From contig MGIZ01000025.1 of the NCBI GenBank assembly GCA_001794015.1, positions 1,908-11,150 of the forward strand: a stretch of DNA of 9,243 bases, in the 5' to 3' direction. The notes under the pieces are model-generated. The model was given only the letters and a program-made list of their open reading frames with translations, did not search any database and was not told the DNA's origin. The position numbers and the translations under genes were made by a program. Below are positions 1-4,722 of this stretch, piece after piece; the stretch's first letter is position 1; every line of letters begins with the position of its first letter. The stretch is from Candidatus Yanofskybacteria bacterium RIFCSPHIGHO2_01_FULL_39_8b. GTDB taxonomy: Bacteria > Patescibacteriota > Minisyncoccia > 2-02-FULL-40-12 > GWA2-44-9.

Positions 1-449
1 CTACCCTTCATAGAAAACCAGAAAAATTGGATAAAGTCAGCTAATCTTAATCTTTCAACCCAATCTATCAGCTCTTTTTGGGTTCGTTCGACTTTATTTT
101 TGTGGGCAAGACATACACCGGCCGTAGAATGAAAAACAAATTTAGTTCCCGCAATGGCAGCCCTCCATGCACCACCTTGGGTTAGCGTAAAGCAACCTGA
201 AGCAACATAACCGTGGGCTACGCATCCAACCGAACTTGGAGAGTTAACAATATCGTTAATCATAGAAAATGTAGACCACGGATCCCCGCCGGGACCCCGG
301 ATATAAAGAACAATAGGAACGACTTCAAGTCTATTTAACTTATTAATTATCTTCCCGAAGCTAGAAGCCATTTTTTCAGTTATTGTCCCATCTATCCATA
401 TAATCCTGTTTTTATAATCAACGACTAATATCGACTTTTCTTTAACCAT
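1..449 (-). CDS. ClpP-like serine protease, C-terminus cut by window edge
   Basis: An open frame starts at ATG 449-447 and runs off the left edge; 149 complete codons are visible. The protein reads as the ClpP/crotonase fold: a strand with G21 and 'IT', a helix, then 'PIVLYIRGPGG' (45-55), the family's glycine-rich strand-turn before the active site. The ClpP nucleophile motif follows as 'GYVASGCF' with Ser84, and the catalytic histidine as 'FVFH' with His107. The Ser-His spacing is 23 residues, close to the 25 of E. coli ClpP. The catalytic Asp would lie beyond the window. Canonical ClpP has 'SPGG' where this has 'GPGG', and residues 56-60 (DPWST) are atypical, so it may be a divergent paralogue rather than the housekeeping ClpP. 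SppA-type peptidases are a less likely alternative. It lies 65 bp downstream of mpg on the same strand. No clear Shine-Dalgarno site precedes the start. Confidence 0.8.
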   Translation of the reverse strand, partial: MVKEKSILVVDYKNRIIWIDGTITEKMASSFGKIINKLNRLEVVPIVLYIRGPGGDPWSTFSMINDIVNSPSSVGCVAHGYVASGCFTLTQGGAWRAAIAGTKFVFHSTAGVCLAHKNKVERTQKELIDWVERLRLADFIQFFWFSMKG

Positions 450-482
450 CAATATACCCGATGTTAATGTTCTTATCTAATT

Positions 483-512
483 AGAATATAACTAATACTA
501 AATATCTGGCAA
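483..512 (-). promoter_or_regulatory. Possible sigma70-type promoter for the ClpP-like gene
   Basis: On the minus strand TTGCCA (512-507) and TATTCT (488-483) are separated by 18 bp and sit 34-63 bp before the ATG at 449. The -35 lies just after the mpg stop codon (517-515). The region is AT-rich, so a chance match is possible and the gene could instead be read from mpg. Confidence 0.3.
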
Positions 513-514
513 GC

Positions 515-1135
515 TTATACTAGATAAAACCGCCACAATTTATCCTTCCATTTACCAGCATAGTCCACACCAATTCTTTTTCCTTTTTTGATATTTTTAA
601 CGGCTTCCCCCCCATCTTCAACCCACAACTCCTTGCTTTTAGTTATATCGATTCCGTTGAATTTCTTATCTATCTTTAGTTCCCGACAAAGTTTCCCGGG
701 ACCATTTAGTTTAAAATTCGAATATCGAATATCGAAATTCGAAACAAATTTCAAATTCGAATTCTCAAAATTCCAAACAATTTCGGATTTAGAATTTCCG
801 ATTTTCGGGCTTTGTTTCGGATTTATAATCTCCGCTCTTCTTATGAGTACGGCCGACGGATTACCCTCTTTTTCCGTAACTATATTTAAACAATGGTACA
901 TCCCATAAATCATATAGACATAGGTATGCCCGGGTGGTCCAAACATTATTTTTGTTCTTGGCGTAAGGCCCTTTGAAGCATGGCAAGCTTTGTCTTTTGT
1001 CCCACAATAAGCTTCGGTTTCGGTAATCTTAGCTCGAATAGTCTGATCTTTTATTGTCCGACATAAATACTTGCCCAGTAGTTCTCTGGCTACAACAATA
1101 GTATTTCTATTAAAAAATTTGCGTTTAATCTTCAT
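515..1135 (-). CDS. mpg: 3-methyladenine DNA glycosylase (AAG/MPG family)
   Basis: Base-excision repair enzyme of the human AAG family, which removes alkylated purines from DNA. At 206 residues it is near the usual bacterial length. The N-terminal 'VARELLGKYL' (15-24) is typical. Residues aligning with human AAG Glu125, Tyr127, His136, Tyr159 and Tyr162 are Glu41, Tyr43, His52, Tyr74 and Tyr77, with spacing kept exactly across 'ETEAYCG...CH' and 'TYVYMIYGMY'. The late motif 'NGPGKLCREL' (144-153) is present. Between 'AVLIRRAEI' (95-103) and that motif, where relatives carry a variable linker, residues about 105-140 are encoded by a palindromic repeat also found at 9130-9243. The reading frame stays open through it. 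The start lies 18 bp from the divergent htrA start. A weak promoter candidate lies inside htrA (TTGACC 1197-1192, TATCGT 1175-1170, 16-bp spacer). No Shine-Dalgarno site is visible. Confidence 0.92.
   Translation of the reverse strand: MKIKRKFFNRNTIVVARELLGKYLCRTIKDQTIRAKITETEAYCGTKDKACHASKGLTPRTKIMFGPPGHTYVYMIYGMYHCLNIVTEKEGNPSAVLIRRAEIINPKQSPKIGNSKSEIVWNFENSNLKFVSNFDIRYSNFKLNGPGKLCRELKIDKKFNGIDITKSKELWVEDGGEAVKNIKKGKRIGVDYAGKWKDKLWRFYLV
716..822. repeat. TTCGAA-rich imperfect palindromic repeat, copy A, inside mpg
   Basis: This 107-bp stretch matches copy B (9130-9243) in the same orientation. By hand alignment there are 8 mismatches in the first 80 bases, then a 7-base gap, then a near-identical tail ending TTTGTTTCGGAT. 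The element is a large imperfect inverted repeat centred near AAACAATTT (776-784), with arms built from TTCGAA/TTCGGA words. It is translated as part of mpg, giving residues rich in N, S, F, K and I ('WNFENSNLKF', 'VSNFDIRYSN'). Confidence 0.9.
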
Positions 1136-1153
1136 TTTTATTAAAATAAGATT

Positions 1154-2191
1154 ATGAATAGTTTAGATTACGATAAATTAACAATTGATTCGGTCAAAAA
1201 GGTCGCCCCATCAGTTGTCAGTATTGTTATATCAAAACACATGCCTAAAGTCAGGGGACTTTATGGCGCTCCATTTATGGGTCCTTTTGTATTTGGCGAT
1301 GTTGATCCTAACCAAACTGAAAAAGTAAAAATCGGTGGCGGTTCCGGATTTATTGTCCATCCCGACGGCCTCGTTCTTACCAATAAACACGTCGTATTTG
1401 ATCCTGATGCTGAATATACTGTAATTACAACGGATAATAAAGAATATACCGGCAAAGTTGTTTCCCGAGACCCTATCAACGATATTGCAGTTGTTAAAAT
1501 AAACGCCAAGGAGCTTCCCCCTGTTCAGCTTGGCAACTCTTCAAAACTGGAACCGGGCCAAACCGTAATTGCTATTGGCAATGCGTTGGGCTTATTTTCA
1601 AATACTGTTTCTAAAGGAATAATCTCTGGTTTATCAAGAAAAATATCGGCTTCATTAGGTACCGAGGGCCAGATGGAACACTTACGAGGCGTTCTTCAAA
1701 CTGATGTTGCGATCAATCAAGGTAATTCCGGCGGTCCACTTATCAATTTGGATGGCGAAGTGGTCGGTATTAATACAGCTATAATTTACGGCGCCCAGAA
1801 TATCGGTTTCTCAATTCCTATAAATTGGGCCAAACAAGATTTGGAGGATATTATAAAATATGGCCGGATTATCAAACCGTTTATTGGCCTTCAATATGTA
1901 ATGTTAAACAAAGAATTAAGGAGTAAATATTCCCTACCCGTTGATTACGGTGCGCTTGTCGTCAGAGACCACATCCCCCATTCCGTCGCTGTCGTGCCAG
2001 ATTCCCCGGCTGATAAAGCGGGAGTAAAAGAAAACGATATCATCACCACCCTTAATGGGGAAGATTTAACCGAGGAAAAAGATCTTCAGGATCTGATCCA
2101 GCATTGCTCTGTCGGCGATGAAATAGAACTCAAAGTCATTCGTAAAAATGATAAGCTTAATCTCAAGACAAAATTAGTGGAAAGAAAATAG
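1154..2191 (+). CDS. htrA: HtrA/DegP-family serine protease with one PDZ domain
   Basis: Trypsin-fold protease followed by a single PDZ domain, 345 residues. The catalytic triad is visible: His79 in 'TNKHVV', Asp110 in 'INDIAVVKI', and Ser192 in 'GNSGGPL'. The oxyanion and activation-loop region reads 'LQTDVAINQGNSGG'. The PDZ domain covers about 240-345 and opens with the carboxylate-binding loop 'FIGLQYV', with 'SPADKAGVKENDII' further on. Family members usually carry an N-terminal signal peptide or membrane anchor. Here the protein starts directly at the mature-like 'SVKKVAPSVVSIV' with no hydrophobic segment before it, so the visible start predicts a cytoplasmic enzyme. The gap to the divergent mpg start is only 18 bp and cannot encode an anchor. 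smpB follows after 3 bp, making an operon. No Shine-Dalgarno site or convincing promoter is visible; any promoter must lie within mpg. Confidence 0.95.
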   Translation: MNSLDYDKLTIDSVKKVAPSVVSIVISKHMPKVRGLYGAPFMGPFVFGDVDPNQTEKVKIGGGSGFIVHPDGLVLTNKHVVFDPDAEYTVITTDNKEYTGKVVSRDPINDIAVVKINAKELPPVQLGNSSKLEPGQTVIAIGNALGLFSNTVSKGIISGLSRKISASLGTEGQMEHLRGVLQTDVAINQGNSGGPLINLDGEVVGINTAIIYGAQNIGFSIPINWAKQDLEDIIKYGRIIKPFIGLQYVMLNKELRSKYSLPVDYGALVVRDHIPHSVAVVPDSPADKAGVKENDIITTLNGEDLTEEKDLQDLIQHCSVGDEIELKVIRKNDKLNLKTKLVERK

Positions 2192-2194
2192 CGT

Positions 2195-2638
2195 ATGACA
2201 GAATACGCATCTAATCCAAAAGCGGGATTTGATTATGAGATCCTTGAAACAATCGAGGCTGGAATTGTTTTAGAGGGACATGAAGTTAAAGCCATAAAGA
2301 CCGGTAAGGCATCAATTAAGGGTTCTTATGCTAAGATTCTAAATGGTGAAGCATTTCTTGTCGGCGCCATAATGTCTCCCTACCAACCGGCAAATACTCC
2401 CAAAGATTATGACCCTCAACGCTCCCGAAAACTTTTACTCTCAAAAAGAGAAATTTCCAAACTAATTGACCTCTCACAATCACAAGGCCTAACCATCGTG
2501 CCGCTAAAATTTTACGGTAAAAAAGGTAAAATAAAGCTCCTAATCGGCATTGCTAAGGGCAAGAAAAAATATGATAAACGGGAGACAATAAAAAAGAAAG
2601 ACGCCGCCAGAGCTCATCAACGAGGAATCGAGGAATAA
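2195..2638 (+). CDS. smpB: SsrA-binding protein SmpB
   Basis: The OB-fold partner of tmRNA, which carries it into ribosomes stalled on mRNAs lacking a stop codon. The 147 residues show the family marks: 'NPKAGFDYEI' (7-16), 'EAGIVLEGHEVKAIKTGKASIKGSYAKI' in the first third, then 'KLLLSKREI' and 'GLTIVPLKFY', and the basic tail 'KGKKKYDKRETIKKKDAAR' that enters the mRNA channel. Length is slightly below the common 150-160. It starts 3 bp after the htrA stop. A purine stretch GGAAAG (2179-2184) in the end of htrA lies about 10 bases before the ATG and may serve as ribosome-binding site. Its RNA partner ssrA is encoded about 900 bp further on, on the opposite strand. The downstream gene converges with only 10 bp between stops and no clear terminator. 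Confidence 0.97.
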   Translation: MTEYASNPKAGFDYEILETIEAGIVLEGHEVKAIKTGKASIKGSYAKILNGEAFLVGAIMSPYQPANTPKDYDPQRSRKLLLSKREISKLIDLSQSQGLTIVPLKFYGKKGKIKLLIGIAKGKKKYDKRETIKKKDAARAHQRGIEE

Positions 2639-2648
2639 AATTTAAAAA

Positions 2649-3401
2649 TTAGAACAACTCCAGATTTTGTTTCCAAACATCAATTAAATCAACCGAGCGT
2701 TGATTATCGGTCCGACTAAAACTTTTTAATTTTTTAATATCCCCAACCCACTTCTCGCCATCCCAATGCTCTAAACCGTTAAAAGCCGTTTTATAAAGCG
2801 CTTTTTCGCCATAGACCGTACCGACATAAAAAAAGTCAGCTCCCCTTTTCTTTGCATTTTCGGCGCTATCAAGCATCAACCACATGCCCAAGGAACGGTG
2901 AATATAGTCAAGATCATAAAAAGAAAACCAAAAATGAGTCGTTTTATTGTCGGAAACTTCAAACACATAAGCTTTGGGTTTATCATCCTCTGTATATTTT
3001 ACAATATGAGTTACCGGTCCTGATTCTAAAATATAATTTAAGCGTTTTTTGGGCATTACTGACGAACCGTGCCTTTTGGCAAAATATTCTAAACAAAAAG
3101 ACAAAAACTTTTTGTCTTTAACATTAAAATTTTCTATCGGAATAGATTCACGTAAAAACTTACCTTTAAATTTACCGGCCACCCTGCGGTTTTCGCTAGT
3201 ATACCGGAATACCGCCAAGGGAACACGAGCGCTCCGAGCCATATAAAATACATTTTTAACATTAGAACTGCCGGAGTAAGGCAAATGACCTGAAGCATAA
3301 ATCTCCGACAGTAAGTCTTCTCTCTCCCTCAAACAATAATTAGCATATCCAAAAGAATAGCTTTTATAATTATGTCCGAATTCGCTTGATATTTTCTTCA
3401 T
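2649..3401 (-). CDS. Ate1/Bpt-like aminoacyl-tRNA-protein transferase (GNAT fold)
   Basis: 250 residues from the chosen start. The C-terminal half matches the arginyl/leucyl-tRNA-protein transferase catalytic domain: 'WFSFYDLDYIHRSLGMWLML' (157-176) followed by 'FYVGTVYGEKALYKTAF' (191-207) and 'LEHWDGEKWVGD'. Upstream, 'ARSARVPLAVFRYTSENRRV' (55-74) resembles the basic segment after the family's N-terminal domain. Characterised enzymes of this family attach an amino acid from charged tRNA to a protein N-terminus, creating an N-degron; the substrate here is unknown. The usual N-terminal cysteine cluster is not evident, and a plain GNAT-type or tRNA-dependent peptidyl transferase is possible. 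The frame extends upstream to ATG 3518, but that codon lies in the tmRNA terminator hairpin and its first residues (GLLLFFF) are encoded by the hairpin and T-tract. I prefer ATG 3401, which follows a good promoter at 3414-3442. Confidence 0.72.
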   Translation of the reverse strand: MKKISSEFGHNYKSYSFGYANYCLREREDLLSEIYASGHLPYSGSSNVKNVFYMARSARVPLAVFRYTSENRRVAGKFKGKFLRESIPIENFNVKDKKFLSFCLEYFAKRHGSSVMPKKRLNYILESGPVTHIVKYTEDDKPKAYVFEVSDNKTTHFWFSFYDLDYIHRSLGMWLMLDSAENAKKRGADFFYVGTVYGEKALYKTAFNGLEHWDGEKWVGDIKKLKSFSRTDNQRSVDLIDVWKQNLELF

Positions 3402-3413
3402 GCTCGAAACTAA

Positions 3414-3442
3414 ATTATATCTAAAACAAGATAGTCCGTAAA
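3414..3442 (-). promoter_or_regulatory. Promoter for the Ate1-like gene
   Basis: On the minus strand TTTACG (3442-3437) and a perfect TATAAT (3419-3414) are separated by 17 bp. The ATG at 3401 begins 12 bases after the -10, predicting a leader of only about 5 bases, in keeping with the absence of a Shine-Dalgarno site. It lies after the tmRNA terminator, so the gene has its own start of transcription. Confidence 0.5.
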
Positions 3443-3493
3443 GAATAAATAATGTTGGTTTTAATTTTCGCTTTGGTTTGCCGGTATGGCTCG

Positions 3494-3535
3494 AAAAAAA
3501 AAATAAAAGCAAGCCCATGGGCTAGCTTTTATTTT
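3494..3535 (-). terminator. Intrinsic terminator of the tmRNA gene
   Basis: A hairpin with arms 3500-3516 and 3519-3535, one internal A-A mismatch and a GC-rich top (AGCCC/GGGCT), is followed on the minus strand by a run of ten T (3503-3494). It begins 12 bases past the mature tmRNA 3' end at 3548, the expected layout for ssrA. Confidence 0.9.
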
Positions 3536-3547
3536 AATTTTACGGTG

Positions 3548-3914
3548 TGGAGATGGAGGGATTGAACCCTCGTCCAAAGTTATATCAAACTATACTCTAC
3601 AAGTTTAGCTAGTTTATTATTGTCCGACTTTAAAGCTAGCAAAAACATCGGACCAGCATTCTAGCTAAATTCCCGCTCATGGCTTAGAACACACCAAGAC
3701 CCCATAAACGGTATCCCGCTAATGTCGTTCTTCTTAAGTAGCGAGAATCCTTAAGAGAACGTGGCCAGCTAAGCTGGCCGGGCGCTCAAGCGAAAGCTAA
3801 GGCGCCTGAATAATTGTTTTTGGCAATTATAAATTTAGGCAGTGATTAAAGCGGTGATACCCATCCGCTACTTGCATGTAATTTGAAACGAACCCTGTCG
3901 AAACTTACATCCCC
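3548..3914 (-). ncRNA. ssrA: Transfer-messenger RNA (tmRNA)
   Basis: A 367-base single-piece tmRNA, which rescues stalled ribosomes and tags the unfinished protein. The 5' end GGGGATGTAAGTTTCGACAG is diagnostic. The acceptor stem pairs GGGGATG (3914-3908) with CATCTCC (3555-3549), including a G3-U70 wobble that marks it for alanyl-tRNA synthetase. The T arm is GAGGG-TTCAATC-CCCTC, followed by discriminator A (3548). The next bases read CAC, so CCA appears not to be encoded and would be added by tRNA nucleotidyltransferase. After the tag reading frame come GC-rich pseudoknot helices, including a perfect GGCCAGCT/AGCTGGCC hairpin (3763-3779). The gene has its own promoter and terminator. The 3' end is well supported by base pairing; the folding of the pseudoknot region is not worked out in full. 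Confidence 0.97.
3786..3824 (-). other. tmRNA tag-peptide reading frame (AKNNYSGALAFA, TGA stop)
   Basis: Inside ssrA a short frame reads GCC AAA AAC AAT TAT TCA GGC GCC TTA GCT TTC GCT TGA. The resume codon GCC is placed by analogy with the usual GCx start and the AKNN/ANDN-like opening. The stop codon falls within the helix that follows the tag in other tmRNAs. The tail is ALAFA, whereas most bacterial tags end in LAA or similar; Mycoplasma tags are a known case ending in AFA. Confidence 0.88.
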
Positions 3915-3923
3915 ATGACAAGG

Positions 3924-3952
3924 ATTATAACACATAAATCATAAAATTACAA
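3924..3952 (-). promoter_or_regulatory. Promoter of the tmRNA gene
   Basis: TTGTAA (3952-3947), a 17-bp spacer and TATAAT (3929-3924) preceded by TG at the extended -10 position. The mature 5' end at 3914 is 10 bases after the -10, so little or no 5' trimming is needed. The -35 overlaps the stop codon of the pseudouridine synthase gene upstream. Confidence 0.8.
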
Positions 3953-4717
3953 ATTTAAGAATTTTTCCCATTCTTTTGGATAATCTATTTTTATGGTTTT
4001 TACTTCTCTCGCCTTGCCGAAGCCTACGGCGGAGTACGGGTCGGTTGTGGCCGTTTTGAATATAATTTCCGTCGCGCAAAGGGCGATGGATTTATCCGAT
4101 AATTTTTTAGATGCCCCATACTTTATATCCCCCGCTATCGGATAACCAATATAAGAAAATTGAGCGCGAATTTGATGAAATCTTCCAGTTTTTAATTCTA
4201 TTTTAACTAAAGAATAAAAATTTGAATTTGTATCCATATCACGATCGTGATATGGATACAAATCTGTTTTTGCTGTTTTTACTGTTTTCGTTACTTTCAT
4301 TGTTCGGTATGTCAGTTCAGCTTTGCTATAACCATTTTGGGGTAATTGTGAGGCTATAGCGATCATTTTATTCTCATCTTTTTTCAAATAATGGGTCAGA
4401 CTGCCACGGCTTGGTTTAACTTTCCCCTCGACAATGGCATAATATATTTTCTTGATTTCATTATTTCTAAATTGTTCCGATAATCTAGCGGCGCCCTTGG
4501 ATGTTTTACCGAGCAGAACAATTCCGGAAACATTACGGTCAAGCCGATGAACAAGCCCCAAAAAAACATTTCCCGGCTTTTTATATTTCTCTTTAAGATA
4601 TTTCTTAACTTCGTCCATTAAACTGTCTCCGCCTGGCAAATCTGGTTGAACTAAAATACCCGCCGGTTTATAGACAGCGATAATGTGGTTGTCTTCATAA
4701 AGAATTTTTAGAGACAT
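3947..4717 (-). CDS. RluA-family RNA pseudouridine synthase with two insert-like segments
   Basis: Converts specific uridines in rRNA or tRNA to pseudouridine. The opening 'ILYEDNHIIAVYKPAGILVQP' is the family's first strand pair. The catalytic motif is 'HRLDRNVSG' with Asp60, followed by 'IYYAIVEGKV' (91-100) and the late motif 'LVKIELKTGRFHQIRAQFSYIGYPIAGD' (170-197). There is no S4 domain, so it is a short RluA-type protein; which RNA site it modifies cannot be told. Two stretches look inserted relative to the family pattern: residues about 143-165, between 'AELTYRTM' and 'FYSLV', encoded by three tandem 9-mers plus a perfect palindrome; and residues about 224-238, encoded by a GC-rich palindromic patch. 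Neither touches a catalytic motif. It starts 5 bp after the surface-protein gene and is probably co-transcribed. Confidence 0.92.
   Translation of the reverse strand: MSLKILYEDNHIIAVYKPAGILVQPDLPGGDSLMDEVKKYLKEKYKKPGNVFLGLVHRLDRNVSGIVLLGKTSKGAARLSEQFRNNEIKKIYYAIVEGKVKPSRGSLTHYLKKDENKMIAIASQLPQNGYSKAELTYRTMKVTKTVKTAKTDLYPYHDRDMDTNSNFYSLVKIELKTGRFHQIRAQFSYIGYPIAGDIKYGASKKLSDKSIALCATEIIFKTATTDPYSAVGFGKAREVKTIKIDYPKEWEKFLNL
4009..4048. repeat. GC-rich palindromic patch in the pseudouridine synthase gene
   Basis: This patch, with GCCGAAGCCTACGGC (4015-4029) at its core, is far richer in GC than the AT-rich DNA on both sides and forms a short inverted repeat (GCCG/CGGC, extending imperfectly through CTCGCC and GGCGGAG). 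It is read in frame as 'DPYSAVGFGKARE'. I interpret it as a small inserted palindromic element. Only one copy is in the window. Confidence 0.5.
4226..4263. repeat. Perfect 38-bp palindrome inside coding sequence
   Basis: The half-site ATTTGTATCCATATCACGA (4226-4244) is followed with no spacer by its exact reverse complement (4245-4263). Every one of the 19 pairs matches; the next pair out (4225/4264) does not. It is translated within the RluA-family gene as 'LYPYHDRDMDTN'. Confidence 0.97.
4264..4290. repeat. Three tandem 9-bp repeats next to the palindrome
   Basis: CTGTTTTTG, CTGTTTTTA and CTGTTTTCG follow one another directly and adjoin the 38-bp palindrome. On the coding strand they give the repeating 'TVK-TAK-T' residues. 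Short tandem units beside a palindrome suggest slippage during or after insertion. Confidence 0.8.
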
Positions 4718-4722
4718 GGAAA

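Noticed and set aside
716..822. CRISPR array or insertion-sequence end
   Set aside because: There are only two distant copies, no regular spacers, no transposase, and no clear target-site duplication visible; the element is an isolated palindromic repeat.
588..908. Plus-strand ORF opposite mpg
   Set aside because: It is antisense to a clear glycosylase gene and stays open mainly because the TTCGAA repeat is nearly free of stops in several frames.
2852..3246. Two plus-strand ORFs opposite the Ate1-like gene
   Set aside because: They have no recognisable domains, overlap each other, and lie antisense to a gene with clear family motifs.
3763..3779. Separate hairpin/terminator GGCCAGCT/AGCTGGCC
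   Set aside because: It lies inside the tmRNA after the tag and is explained as one of its helices.
3786..3788. TGA recoding (as in Gracilibacteria/Absconditabacteria)
   Set aside because: TGA ends the tmRNA tag and the PilW-like gene at sensible places, and no gene has an internal in-frame TGA, so the standard bacterial code fits.
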